NCBI GenBank assembly: GCA_963790775.1
Contig: CAWBPR010000017.1
Span: forward strand, 1 to 64,000
DNA length: 64,000 bases
Source: JASJBU01 sp963790775
Lineage (GTDB): Bacteria > Pseudomonadota > Gammaproteobacteria > Chromatiales > Chromatiaceae
Direction of reading: 5' to 3'
Positions 11,683-20,091 of the stretch are shown one piece after another. The number at the start of each line of letters is the position of its first letter. Within the stretch, counting starts at the first letter, position 1. Below the pieces are notes generated by a model. It worked only from the letters and a program-made list of their open reading frames with translations. It made no database searches and had not been told where the DNA came from. The translations under genes and the position numbers were made by a program.

Positions 11683-12117
11683 ATGAAGATGTTGAAGGCC
11701 GTTTTGTTATTGTTGTTGTTCCTTCCAAGCATATGGAGCTGCACGGCCAAATTCGCTATCCCTGAGAATGCTATTATTGGCAAAAATTTCATCGGTAAGT
11801 GGGAAGGACAACACTCTGATAAAAAATCCGGGATTTTGAGAAAATGGGACCAAACACGGAATAGCGATGGCACTTACAGCATCCACTTGAAATACTATGA
11901 CAAGGAGAATAAATACCTAAAGGATACTGTTGAGACTGGGTATTGGTGGATTCAAGATAATCTGTTTTACGAAATCTCACCTGGAAACATGAAGACCCCT
12001 GAATCTTACCAGTTTAAATTTCTCAATAAGGATAAAATTAAATTTTCTTCAGTCATAACCGATTCATCCAGTAAACAAGCAGGCTATTCATTTGTAGATA
12101 CAAGAGTTTCAGAATAA
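11683..12117 (+). CDS. Small lipoprotein, unknown function
   Basis: A 144-aa protein with a lipoprotein signal peptide (MKMLKAVLLLLLFLP then SIWSC as lipobox). I moved the start to ATG 11683, which has AAGGAG at ideal spacing, rather than the further upstream in-frame ATG at 11623. The mature part is lysine- and aromatic-rich (FIGKWEGQHSDKKSG; YWWIQDNLFYEISPG), typical of a lipocalin/calycin-like beta barrel, but this is only inference. A+T-rich codon use differs from neighbours, hinting at acquisition. Confidence 0.65.
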   Translation: MKMLKAVLLLLLFLPSIWSCTAKFAIPENAIIGKNFIGKWEGQHSDKKSGILRKWDQTRNSDGTYSIHLKYYDKENKYLKDTVETGYWWIQDNLFYEISPGNMKTPESYQFKFLNKDKIKFSSVITDSSSKQAGYSFVDTRVSE

Positions 12118-12163
12118 TAGAATGCTCTTAGAACATACGCTCTAACCACGAGTGAAGATGAAT

Positions 12164-12437
12164 ATGATTCTTTCAACCACGCCCAGTATCCAGGGCAAAG
12201 AAATCAAGGATTACCATGGGGTAGTCACAGGCGAAGCGATTTTAGGGGCCGATATCATTAAAGATATGTTTGTCAGCATTCGCGATATCGGCGGCGGAAG
12301 GTCAGCTGCCTACGAGCAGGAACTGCAAAAAAGCCAGGACCATAGCCTTCGAGGAAATGACTCAACAGGCTATCAGTTTAGGGGCAAACGCTATCATGGG
12401 CATCTTTATTTTTAATTTGACTGTTCGCCATGCGTAA
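12164..12437 (+). pseudogene. YbjQ/UPF0145 paralogue, frameshifted
   Basis: Residues 1-45 match the copy at 10717 (ILSTTPSIQGKEI; YHGVVTGEAILGAD; GGRSAAYEQELQK). The frame then shifts: a run of six A after GAACTGC has one A more than expected, and restoring the frame gives TIAFEEMTQQAISLGANAIM before the C-terminus diverges (FIFNLTVRHA) and stops at 12437, inside the start of the next gene. The conserved GIDIDYETVG end is missing, so even unshifted it would be abnormal. Confidence 0.75.
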
Positions 12438-12807
12438 AATCAATGATTTCAAACCCTTCGTCCCATCAAATGACTACGCCGTCTCGAAGGCTTTTTATGA
12501 ATGCATGGGGTTCAAAATCAACTGGGACGATGGCGAAGTCTGCGAAATCGACACCCGATTTGGCTATCGCTTTCTTCTGTTACCCAGAAACCACAATAAT
12601 TACGCGCACAGCCTGATGCTGCATTTAATGGTCAATTCTGCCCAGGAATGGTATGACCATTTCATCGATATCGGATTGGCTGAAAAATTTCCAGGCACCA
12701 AAGTTGCGGCACCCGACCTCAAACCTTGGGGTCTATTGATAACTCATGTGTGGGATCCTGCGGGGGTGCTGTTACATTTTGCTGAAAGGCCGAATGAGGA
12801 CACATGA
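12430..12807 (+). CDS. VOC (glyoxalase/bleomycin resistance) superfamily protein
   Basis: A 125-aa single-module vicinal-oxygen-chelate protein. It shows the beta-alpha-beta-beta-beta pattern with KPFVPSNDYAVSKAFYECMGF at the start (two short halves), RFGYRFLLLPRN, LMLHLMVNSAQEWYDHF and a C-terminal HVWDPAGVLLHFAE, where the final Glu is the usual metal ligand of the family. Members include bleomycin-binding proteins and isomerases; no substrate can be assigned. Its start overlaps the tail of the broken ybjQ paralogue. Confidence 0.8.
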   Translation: MRKINDFKPFVPSNDYAVSKAFYECMGFKINWDDGEVCEIDTRFGYRFLLLPRNHNNYAHSLMLHLMVNSAQEWYDHFIDIGLAEKFPGTKVAAPDLKPWGLLITHVWDPAGVLLHFAERPNEDT

Positions 12808-12863
12808 CTCAAGTGGTACGGCACGGACTTTCCTATGGAATACAGACATAGAGGTAACGAGGC

Positions 12864-13157
12864 ATGGCATTAGTCAAAGCAACAGATACTGAAATACAGA
12901 AGTTTCTTGATCGACACAACACCTGGTCTATCGAAGACGGCAAACTGCACCGTGAATATATTTTCAGCAATTTTGTACAGGCCTTTGGATTCATGACAGA
13001 GGTGGCTCTGATTGCCGAGTCCAGCAACCATCATCCTGAGTGGTTCAACGTCTACAAGAGGGTGATTGTAGATCTGACCACACATGAAGCTGGAGGAATA
13101 ACTAAGCGCGATTTCGAGTTGGCCAAGAGCATGGAAGAAATCGCAATGCAAAAGTAG
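12864..13157 (+). CDS. phhB: 4a-hydroxytetrahydrobiopterin dehydratase (pterin-4a-carbinolamine dehydratase)
   Basis: A 97-aa cytosolic enzyme that dehydrates 4a-hydroxytetrahydropterin during pterin recycling. The diagnostic motif is present: SSNHHPEWFNVYKRVIVDL then TTHEAGGITKRD, containing the catalytic His pair and the TH..GG.T..D signature. Length fits the family (about 95-115 aa). No phenylalanine hydroxylase is nearby; many bacteria use this protein for moonlighting pterin/molybdopterin metabolism. An AGAGGTAACG precedes the ATG. Confidence 0.9.
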   Translation: MALVKATDTEIQKFLDRHNTWSIEDGKLHREYIFSNFVQAFGFMTEVALIAESSNHHPEWFNVYKRVIVDLTTHEAGGITKRDFELAKSMEEIAMQK

Positions 13158-13268
13158 GGGCAGCGGTAGTGCGATACTAAATCGAGAGATCATGGCTCAT
13201 AGTTACCAGCCAACGAATAAGTTATCGGCAAACAGAACTCGGCACCGGGAGATTCACTCTAAATCAAC

Positions 13269-13895
13269 ATGTCACAACATCTCGAACTTCAGATAGGCGG
13301 CTTCACCCCGCTGACCACGCTGGATTTTCCAGGCGAACTGGCTGCAGTGATCTTCTGCCAGGGCTGCCCCTGGCGGTGCCGCTACTGTCACAATGAGGAA
13401 TTGATTCCGCGTCAGGGTCAAACCAAAATCCCATGGCGGCAGATCATTGAACTTCTGCAGCAACGCCGTGGACTGCTGGACGCAGTGGTTTTCAGCGGCG
13501 GTGAACCCACCCTGCAAAAAGCGCTGCTCCCTGCAATCAGTGAAATCAGGGCACTGGGCTACAAGATCGGCCTGCATACGGGCGGCCCCTACCCCGAACG
13601 TCTCCAGGAAATTCTGCCCTATCTGGATTGGGTGGGTCTGGACATCAAGGCCATGGAGGAAAACTATGCGCAGGTGACGGGAGTCAAGGACTCAGGCAAA
13701 AAGGCCTGGGAGAGCGCAAGGCTCCTGATCGAGAGCGGTGTTCCCCATGAAATCCGCACCACCATCCATCCAAAACTAACCACAACCGCTGAACAGGAAG
13801 CGATCACCCAACGGTTAAGCGCATTGGGTTCAGCGCAGCATCGACTTCAAATTTGTGTCACTGAGCACTGTCTAGACCCACAACTGCGAAGCTGA
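13269..13895 (+). CDS. Anaerobic ribonucleotide reductase-activating protein, radical SAM (NrdG-like)
   Basis: A 208-aa radical SAM activase of the NrdG2 type. The N-terminal motif GGFTPLTTLDFPGELAAVIF leads into CPWRCRYC, the CxxxCxxC that binds the [4Fe-4S] cluster used to cleave S-adenosylmethionine. GGEPTLQ is the SAM-binding GGE motif. It would install the glycyl radical on the class III reductase NrdD, which is not in this window; in many genomes of this group nrdD lies immediately upstream, so the isolated position is noteworthy. Substrate assignment rests on family resemblance. Confidence 0.85.
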   Translation: MSQHLELQIGGFTPLTTLDFPGELAAVIFCQGCPWRCRYCHNEELIPRQGQTKIPWRQIIELLQQRRGLLDAVVFSGGEPTLQKALLPAISEIRALGYKIGLHTGGPYPERLQEILPYLDWVGLDIKAMEENYAQVTGVKDSGKKAWESARLLIESGVPHEIRTTIHPKLTTTAEQEAITQRLSALGSAQHRLQICVTEHCLDPQLRS

Positions 13896-14360
13896 AGAAA
13901 AACGGCTCTCCCCAGGGCATTTCCATGCTTAGCTCCGTTAACCGCACATCTGACGCGCATGGCTGCACTTATGCCGCGAGACAGGCATCCGGAAGTGACC
14001 AGGCGCCACTCCTGCCAGTAGTACTCATTGCATATCCTGCCTTCAGTATTGCTAAGCTAAAAGTATCAAATAAATACCGTCACTGGTGAAATGAAACTAT
14101 TTCACTCACCTGAACTCACAAAGTTTAGTGTTGTGTAAAGATGCCCCGACATGCGATCACTCAATGTTGTTCAGTGTTCGCTAATAATTTCATATACCTT
14201 TGTTTCCCTGGAATGTTTTGCATCTGGATTGCAGTTGACGTAACATCGCCGGGGTTCTGAAAGATACCGGTATAAAAATATGCTATTGGATAATTTCCTT
14301 AGCCACATCGGTGAAAAAATAGAAATAATGTCTTTCGCTGATTAACTCTGGGGGTTGAGT
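13896..14360. other. intergenic, no supported gene
   Basis: About 465 bp with no coding frame of quality. A short dyad GTGAAAT (14086-14092) / ATTTCAC (14099-14105) is the only structure seen. The last 100 bp are A+T-rich and presumably hold the promoter of the tetrahaem cytochrome gene. Confidence 0.45.
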
Positions 14361-14933
14361 ATGTTCCGAACTAATACGGGCAAGATTTCCCTTATTCTTG
14401 TCGCTGTCATCTTCTTCGCCGGCGCAATCTTTGCCGGGCTTTTCAATATGGGCCTCGCCTATACAAACGAGATGGATTTCTGCACCTCCTGCCACTCGAT
14501 GAAGGTTAATCTGGAAGAGTACAAAAAGACAGTCCACTACAAGAACGCCTCCGGTGTACGCGCCACCTGCTCCGACTGCCATGTGCCAGAACCTTTCATT
14601 CCAAAGATGATTGCCAAGGTAATGGCGGCTAAGGATGTCTACCACGAGATCCTGGGCACCATCGACACCAAGGAGAAGTACGAAGCGCATCGGTGGGACA
14701 TGGCCGTTCGTGTCTGGGAAAAAATGCGCGCCTCCAACTCCCGGGAGTGCCGTTCATGCCACGAATATGATCAGATGGACCTCAGCGAACAGGATCGCAG
14801 CGCCCGTAAGCGCCACCCAGCCGCCCTTGACGAAGGTAAAGCCTGTATCGACTGCCATGCCGGCATTGCTCATGAAGAGCCGGATGAACCAGATGAAGCG
14901 GATGAGGAAACTGACGCAGAGGATAAGGAATAA
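14361..14933 (+). CDS. NapC/NirT-family tetrahaem cytochrome c
   Basis: A 190-aa membrane-anchored cytochrome that takes electrons from quinol and passes them to periplasmic partners. One N-terminal TM helix (about 9-30) acts as an uncleaved anchor. Four haem c sites are present: CTSCH (41), CSDCH (70), CRSCH (130) and CIDCH (162), spaced as in NapC/NirT. The C-terminus is a highly acidic tail (EEPDEPDEADEETDAEDKE). ATG 14361 has GGGGG upstream and is preferred over TTG 14355. Its partner reductase is not adjacent; the next genes encode an ankyrin protein and flavocytochrome c, suggesting a role in the same respiratory region. Confidence 0.9.
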   Translation: MFRTNTGKISLILVAVIFFAGAIFAGLFNMGLAYTNEMDFCTSCHSMKVNLEEYKKTVHYKNASGVRATCSDCHVPEPFIPKMIAKVMAAKDVYHEILGTIDTKEKYEAHRWDMAVRVWEKMRASNSRECRSCHEYDQMDLSEQDRSARKRHPAALDEGKACIDCHAGIAHEEPDEPDEADEETDAEDKE

Positions 14934-14986
14934 TTCATCCCAGGCCATGCTCCTCTTTGTACCTGACTAAACCGAAGCAACTATCA

Positions 14987-15922
14987 ATGAAGAAGATCAA
15001 ACTCACTGGACTCATACTTACCTTGCTGCTTCTCAGCCTGCAGACGTTGGCGGGTGAAAGTCAGAAAGAGATAGATCTCCGACTGGCAGCCAGCGTTGGT
15101 GATGACGAAACTATTGCCAAATTGCTTGATCAAGGAGTTGACGTCGACGCTGACAACAAGTTTGGCAAGACAGCGTTGATGATGGCGGTAGAGAACGACA
15201 ATTTCGAAACCGTCGTTACACTCCTAATGTATGGCGCGGATGTCAATGCACGCACTGTTGCGGGCTGTACCGCCTTGACCTTTGCCGCAGAAAACGGCCA
15301 CCCGGCCATTTCCGCCTTACTTCTGGAGCGTGGCGCCAATCTGCATGATCGCACCCGCGCAGGCTGGGACTCGCTGATGATCGCGGCTCGCTATGGCATC
15401 ATCGACATGGTCGAGCAGTTACTCTTTAAAGGAGCCGATCCAAAAGCGTCTGACAAATATGGCAAAAATGCATTGATGATGACCGCTGAAAAAGGACATG
15501 TCGAGACCACTGTCTTGCTGGTCACGAACGGCGCTGACATCAACTCCAAAGACAAGAACGGCTCAACAGCGCTGATACTTGCCGCAGACCAGGGCCATGA
15601 CAAAGTGGTAGAGGCCCTTATCAAGCATGGTGCTGATGTGAATGCCAGAGATGCGGATGGCGCAACGGCATTAATCTGGGCTGTTGGTCAGGGCCGGGAC
15701 GCTGCCGCGAAACTACTGGTAGCAGGTGGCGCAGATCTCAATCTGGCAGATAACGATGGCGTTTCACCCTTGATGGAGGCCGTCAACAGGGGTTCTCAAC
15801 AGATGGTTGAATATCTTCTGGCCCAAGGAGCGGACAAACGTCTAAAAGACAATAAAGGGCGCACAGCAGGGGATATAGCAAAAATGAAAAAACGGGATAA
15901 CCTCTATAACCTGCTGAAATAG
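14987..15922 (+). CDS. Secreted ankyrin-repeat protein
   Basis: A 311-aa protein with a signal peptide (about 1-22) ending near LAG, followed by roughly eight ankyrin repeats (for example DADNKFGKTALMMAVENDN; SKDKNGSTALILAADQGHD; NARDADGATALIWAVGQG). The ATG at 14987 is chosen because the signal peptide begins there. Ankyrin repeats are protein-binding scaffolds; a periplasmic location is predicted. It sits 53 bp after the tetrahaem cytochrome gene and upstream of fccAB, so it may chaperone or tether cytochromes there, which is inference only. Confidence 0.85.
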   Translation: MKKIKLTGLILTLLLLSLQTLAGESQKEIDLRLAASVGDDETIAKLLDQGVDVDADNKFGKTALMMAVENDNFETVVTLLMYGADVNARTVAGCTALTFAAENGHPAISALLLERGANLHDRTRAGWDSLMIAARYGIIDMVEQLLFKGADPKASDKYGKNALMMTAEKGHVETTVLLVTNGADINSKDKNGSTALILAADQGHDKVVEALIKHGADVNARDADGATALIWAVGQGRDAAAKLLVAGGADLNLADNDGVSPLMEAVNRGSQQMVEYLLAQGADKRLKDNKGRTAGDIAKMKKRDNLYNLLK

Positions 15923-16045
15923 CCTAAACAGCATTATGTGGATGGAGTAAATCAAGAGCAGCTTGTCCGATACGGCAACAAGTTACCAAAGAATAATTTC
16001 ATCCATCAGATTACACCGGGATCAGTAATGTTTCCGTGTATTAAT

Positions 16046-16065
16046 TAGGGAATGAGTATTCCCTA
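16046..16065 (+). promoter_or_regulatory. Dyad in fccAB leader
   Basis: A perfect 8-bp inverted repeat TAGGGAAT/ATTCCCTA with a 4-nt loop, 40 bp upstream of the fccA start. It could be an operator for a sulfide-responsive regulator or an mRNA hairpin. No regulator gene is adjacent. Confidence 0.45.
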
Positions 16066-16105
16066 TTTACCTTAGTAAGCCTGTTCAAAACCCAAAGGAG
16101 GTAAC

Positions 16106-16726
16106 ATGGCATACGCAACACTCAAGAAGGCTTTGATCGGTGCATTTGTGATCAGTGCATCCTCAGCTGCCTTTGCCGCCGATGAAAAGACACCACCGCT
16201 CATGACTGGCGCAAGCGCCACCATGTTGTCCAATACCTGCGCAGGCTGTCACGGCACATACGGCGCCAGCGCCGGACCCGCCACCCCAAGCCTGGGAGGC
16301 ATGTCCTCTGAATACTTCAAGGAAACCATGCAAGGCTTTGCCGGTGGTGAAATCAAATCCACCATCATGGGCCGTATTGCGCAAGGTTATTCCGATGAAG
16401 AGATTGCTCTGATGGGGGATTATTTCAGCAAACAGAAGTTTGTCTCCGCCAAACAGGCCTTTGATGCCGACAAGGCAAAAACCGGAGCGAAACTGCACGA
16501 CAAATACTGTGAAAAATGCCACGCAGAAGGCGGCACTTCTGCGGAAGATGACTCCGGCATACTGGCCGGCCAGCTTGTCCCTTATCTGCAATACACCTTG
16601 GCTGACTTCAAGGCGGGTGATCGTGAGATGCCCAAGAAGATGAAGAAAAAAGTCAATGCTTTGTTGAAGAAAGAAGGTGATGCCGGCGTCGATGCACTGA
16701 TGAATTACTACGCCAGCCAACAGTAA
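16106..16726 (+). CDS. fccA: Flavocytochrome c sulfide dehydrogenase, dihaem cytochrome subunit
   Basis: A 206-aa periplasmic dihaem cytochrome c forming the electron-accepting subunit of sulfide dehydrogenase. A Sec signal peptide (1-25, cleavage near AFA-AD) precedes two c-type domains with CAGCH (45-49) and CEKCH (135-139), each with a distal Met in a c4-like arrangement. AAAGGAGGT lies just ahead of ATG 16106, one of the best ribosome-binding sites in the window. The flavoprotein gene follows after 15 bp, the standard fccAB order. Confidence 0.88.
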   Translation: MAYATLKKALIGAFVISASSAAFAADEKTPPLMTGASATMLSNTCAGCHGTYGASAGPATPSLGGMSSEYFKETMQGFAGGEIKSTIMGRIAQGYSDEEIALMGDYFSKQKFVSAKQAFDADKAKTGAKLHDKYCEKCHAEGGTSAEDDSGILAGQLVPYLQYTLADFKAGDREMPKKMKKKVNALLKKEGDAGVDALMNYYASQQ

Positions 16727-16741
16727 AGGGGAACAGGAAAC

Positions 16742-18040
16742 ATGAAGATTACCCGAAGAGGTTTTGTTAAAGGTGCCGGCGCTGCTGCAGCGGTCGGCAT
16801 GGTAGGTGTGCCCTTTCTCGCGCTGGGTGCATCCAAAAAGGTTGTCGTGGTTGGCGGTGGCACCGGTGGCGCAACGGCCGCCAAGTATCTGCGCATGGCC
16901 GATCCGACCATCGAGGTCACGCTGATCGAGGCCAACAAGGATTACTACACCTGCTACATGTCCAATGAGGTATTGAGTGGTGACCGCACCATCGATTCCA
17001 TCAAGTTCGGCTATACCGGCCTGGGCAAGCATGGCGTGAAAGTGGTGCATGACGTGGTGACCGAGATCGATGCCAAGGCCAAGATCGTAAAGACTAAAGG
17101 CGGGCAGAGTTTCAATTACGACCGTTGTATCGTTGCCCCTGGCATCGATTTGAAATGGGATGCCATCGAAGGTTATGACGCCAAGGTAGCCGAAACCATC
17201 CCTCACGCATGGAAGGCCGGTTCTCAGACCGTTACTCTGCGCAAGCAGCTGGAAGCCATGAAGGATGGCGGCACGGTGGTGATTGCTCCTCCGCCAAACC
17301 CCTTCCGTTGTCCTCCCGGACCTTACGAGCGCGCCTCACAGATCGCTCACTATCTGAAGTCCCACAAGCCGAAATCCAAGATCCTGATCCTGGATCCCAA
17401 GCCGAATTTCTCCAAACAGGGGCTTTTCGTACAGGGCTGGAAGGACCTTTATGGTTACGAGACCGACAACTCCATGATCGAGTGGCGCGGCAGCGCCCAG
17501 GGCTCGAATGACAATGCGGTCATCAAGGTCGACGCAGGTTCGATGTCAGTCACCACCGGATTTGAGGAAGAGGTCAAGGCTGATGTATTGAACGTCATCC
17601 CGGCGCAGAAGGCCGGCGCGATCGCCTTTGCTGCCGGCCTGACTGATGACAGCGGCTGGTGCCCAATCAACCTGCATACCTTTGAGTCCACCATTCACAA
17701 GGACATCCATGTGATTGGTGATGCTTCTATTGCAACAGGTATGCCTAAGTCAGGTTATGCCGCCAACTCTGAGGCCAAAGTCTGTGCCGCAAGCGTGGCG
17801 GCCCTGTTGAGTGGCCAGGAGCCCGGCATACCGGCCTATGTCAACACCTGCTATTCCATAGTCGGTGAGGATTACGGTATCTCCGTCGCAGGCGTCTATC
17901 GCCTGGCTGAAGATGGCTCCAAGATCACTCAGGTTTCCGGTGGTCTGACGCCAAGCGATGCAACTCCAGAGATGCGCGCACGCGAAGTACAGTATGCCTA
18001 CAGCTGGTTTACCAATATCACCAGCGATATATTCATGTAG
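16742..18040 (+). CDS. fccB: Flavocytochrome c sulfide dehydrogenase, flavoprotein subunit
   Basis: A 432-aa periplasmic flavoprotein oxidising sulfide to sulfur/polysulfide and passing electrons to FccA. It has a Tat signal (TRRGFVKG, 4-11) with processing near residue 29. The FAD-binding GGGTGGATAAKYL follows. Cys71 in YYTCYM matches, counted from the mature end, Cys42 that links FAD covalently in Allochromatium. Cys190 (NPFRCPPGPY; mature 161) and Cys370 near the C-terminus fit the redox-active cysteine pair. Length and order are canonical. A strong terminator follows at 18083. Confidence 0.93.
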   Translation: MKITRRGFVKGAGAAAAVGMVGVPFLALGASKKVVVVGGGTGGATAAKYLRMADPTIEVTLIEANKDYYTCYMSNEVLSGDRTIDSIKFGYTGLGKHGVKVVHDVVTEIDAKAKIVKTKGGQSFNYDRCIVAPGIDLKWDAIEGYDAKVAETIPHAWKAGSQTVTLRKQLEAMKDGGTVVIAPPPNPFRCPPGPYERASQIAHYLKSHKPKSKILILDPKPNFSKQGLFVQGWKDLYGYETDNSMIEWRGSAQGSNDNAVIKVDAGSMSVTTGFEEEVKADVLNVIPAQKAGAIAFAAGLTDDSGWCPINLHTFESTIHKDIHVIGDASIATGMPKSGYAANSEAKVCAASVAALLSGQEPGIPAYVNTCYSIVGEDYGISVAGVYRLAEDGSKITQVSGGLTPSDATPEMRAREVQYAYSWFTNITSDIFM

Positions 18041-18082
18041 TCATTCAACCCCTTGTTGCAGGGCTGTTCATCAGCCTTTGCA

Positions 18083-18131
18083 CAGCAATAAAAAAGGCGG
18101 AGCTTTTTAAACTCCGCCTTTTTTATTGCTG
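18083..18131. terminator. Bidirectional rho-independent terminator
   Basis: A perfect 20-bp inverted repeat (18083-18102 and 18112-18131) with a 9-nt loop; GGCGGAG/CTCCGCC core flanked by A-runs and T-runs on both sides. It can end transcription from fccB on the plus strand and from the convergent cytochrome gene on the minus strand. Confidence 0.95.
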
Positions 18132-18173
18132 TTGTTTTTCCCGATAGACTGATTAAAGGGCTAAGGCCTTGGC

Positions 18174-18944
18174 TTAAGGACGGGGAGGACGATTCGCCCG
18201 TTGGTCAATCACATAACCTGTACCAGCTTCTGGTTTGCGGGCGTAATTCGGATAATCCGGATTCATCCAGCCGGGCTGTGCCATTTTCTCTGGCGGCGGC
18301 TGCAGCCGTGAGACATAATCCATTACAGCCAGGATATCACGGTGATGGAAGCCGCGAATCTGCTTCACCATCTTTGAATCGGCATTTCTACGCCGTCCGG
18401 TCTTGATCCACTCAAACTGTCGCACCAGATAGCGGTAGTGTTGACCATAGATTGCGGGTATATGGTCGACCACATGACCCTCGCCATTCTTGCCGTGACA
18501 ATCAGTACAGTTCTCCTCATACAGCCTTTTACCCAGTTCCAGGTCATCACCGGGGCCTTTGCCGTTTTCCGGCGTCATGGGAAGCTGTGCAATGTAGGCC
18601 GCCACATCAGCGAGTTCCTGGGTACCGCCCAACAGCGCGCTTGAAGTAAAGGGCCGCATCGTGGGGTTGTCGCGATTTCTGGCGCGGATATCAGCAAGCT
18701 GTTTAATAATCACTGTGTTGAGCTGACCTGCAACCTGGGGATAAGCCCCACTCTCGAGCCCCCAGCCTTCCGGTGCATGGCACACAGAACAAATTTTGTA
18801 GACCTTCTTGCCGTTCTCAAGATTCGGGGGCAGGGTGAGTGCTGCTTCGTACTCCTGCAGCGCTTCATCCTGCGAGGAACCGTAGACCGCTCCAGTAAAT
18901 AAAAGTGTAGCGGCCAACAGCCTGTTTAATATTCTGTCTTTCAT
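18174..18944 (-). CDS. Dihaem cytochrome c (c4-like), periplasmic
   Basis: A 256-aa protein with signal peptide (about 1-23) and two class I haem sites, CSVCHAPEG and CTDCHGKNGEG, each followed by a typical distal Met region, as in cytochrome c4/FccA-like proteins. A proline-rich tail (about 215-256) is unusual. The ATG at 18942-18944 has GAGGAG at good spacing; the adjacent TTG is less likely. It is convergent to fccB and divergent from another dihaem cytochrome at 19434, so these genes probably belong to one electron-transfer region. Confidence 0.85.
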   Translation of the reverse strand: MKDRILNRLLAATLLFTGAVYGSSQDEALQEYEAALTLPPNLENGKKVYKICSVCHAPEGWGLESGAYPQVAGQLNTVIIKQLADIRARNRDNPTMRPFTSSALLGGTQELADVAAYIAQLPMTPENGKGPGDDLELGKRLYEENCTDCHGKNGEGHVVDHIPAIYGQHYRYLVRQFEWIKTGRRRNADSKMVKQIRGFHHRDILAVMDYVSRLQPPPEKMAQPGWMNPDYPNYARKPEAGTGYVIDQRANRPPRP

Positions 18945-19115
18945 CAATACTCCTCTGCCACCTTGTCTGGATTATCCGATCAATGTCCGGCAAAAAAAAA
19001 ACACCAGATCCTCGAGACTGTAAAACATAAAACTGCCTGAAAAAAAGTTCACGTATTATTTTTCGTCGATTATATAACCTCACGGGGAGTGTCGTACACT
19101 TCAATCCTACAAACA

Positions 19116-19143
19116 AAGTAAGCAATTTATAATTTGCTTACTT
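19116..19143. promoter_or_regulatory. 10-bp dyad between divergent cytochrome genes
   Basis: Perfect inverted repeat AAGTAAGCAA (19116-19125) / TTGCTTACTT (19134-19143) with an A+T-rich 8-nt centre, about 170 bp upstream of the minus-strand cytochrome. It looks like a binding site for a dimeric regulator shared by the divergent genes. Confidence 0.5.
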
Positions 19144-19268
19144 ATTGAAAAACAATGGTAAATTGAAACTCAAAGTGAATTTTGTAAGAATGCGCCGTGG
19201 CAGAAAAGAGTTGTGCCAAACAACCGTCCAAAAACAAGTTAAAAAAACAATACGCCACAAGCAAAGAA

Positions 19269-19383
19269 TTGGAGGGACACCCTCCAACCAAAGGAGGCTC
19301 ATCCAAGGATGAGTGGTGGACTAGCCGCCCCTCAATTATTTGAGGGGCTGCACCCAGCGGGAATCACTGTAACCAGGTTACAG
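19269..19383 (+). promoter_or_regulatory. Four consecutive perfect hairpins: candidate structured leader RNA
   Basis: Within 115 nt there are four perfect stem-loops: 19269-19287 (TTGGAGGG, loop ACA), 19298-19313 (CTCATCC/GGATGAG), 19327-19348 (GCCCCTCAA, loop TTAT) and 19367-19383 (CTGTAACC/GGTTACAG). They end 50 nt before the start of the cytochrome gene at 19434. There is no coding frame across them. Such a series suggests a riboswitch, an attenuator or a small RNA. I could not match it to a known class. Confidence 0.55.
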
Positions 19384-19433
19384 ATGAATTCTTATAATAA
19401 TAGCGACCAACTCCATGCAGGAGCCCATCTCGT

Positions 19434-20042
19434 ATGAAAAGGCTGATACTTACATTTCTTTTAAGCTTACCCCTCCTCTCAAACGCGATTGATCTCGATA
19501 ACGGCAAGCAACAGGCCCGCAGCTGCGCGCTCTGTCATGGTGTCTATGGACAGGGCACACCAGGGCCGGCCTCCCCACGCCTGGCGGGCACACCCGCCGG
19601 CTATATGGTCAAACAGATGGAAGCGTACATCAATGAAGAGCGGATCAACCCGCGTATGGTGATTACCTCTGACCTGCACCGGCTGACTGAAGAGGACATC
19701 GATGACATTGCCGCTTACTATGAAAGCATCAATCTCGATAAGGTCCGCCCCGGCCTGGGCGATATCCCGAAATGGCCAGGCGACATCGAGATGGGCAGCG
19801 ATATCTACAACGAAGAATGTAAAAGCTGCCATAGAAAAACCGGCATGGGTAAATCCCGCAAAGGCATCCCTGCACTGGCGCTCCAGTATCCCCGTTATCT
19901 GTTCCGTCAGATCAAAATGTTCCAGTGGGACAAAAGAGTGCACGATGATGATCCGGAAGATGAGACCTTTGACGCCTTTGACGATCGACAGATCGAGGCC
20001 ATTCTGGCTTATGTCTCATCGCTTGCGCCCAACAACAAGTAG
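19434..20042 (+). CDS. Dihaem cytochrome c (c4-like), periplasmic
   Basis: A 202-aa cytochrome with a short signal peptide (1-18) and two haem c motifs, CALCHGVYGQG and CKSCHRKTGMG, separated by about 105 residues, the c4/FccA-like arrangement. It resembles FccA in the segment following the first haem (GPASPRLAGTPAGYM), so it may be a paralogue from the same expansion. CAGGAG precedes the ATG. It is preceded by the multi-hairpin leader and followed, 49 bp on, by a DUF302 gene. Confidence 0.87.
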   Translation: MKRLILTFLLSLPLLSNAIDLDNGKQQARSCALCHGVYGQGTPGPASPRLAGTPAGYMVKQMEAYINEERINPRMVITSDLHRLTEEDIDDIAAYYESINLDKVRPGLGDIPKWPGDIEMGSDIYNEECKSCHRKTGMGKSRKGIPALALQYPRYLFRQIKMFQWDKRVHDDDPEDETFDAFDDRQIEAILAYVSSLAPNNK

Positions 20043-20091
20043 TCGCGAGAGTTAGCGAAACACGAATACCCGAGAAATATTGGAGAATTGT

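Noticed and set aside
16163..17206. 347-codon antisense frame over fccA and fccB
   Set aside because: Shadow of the strongly biased fcc coding sequence; no signal or domain.
19269..19383. Assignment of the hairpin leader to the c-di-GMP, cobalamin or guanidine riboswitch classes
   Set aside because: Conserved loop sequences of these classes (for example the GEMM core or ACGR loops of guanidine-II) are not present.
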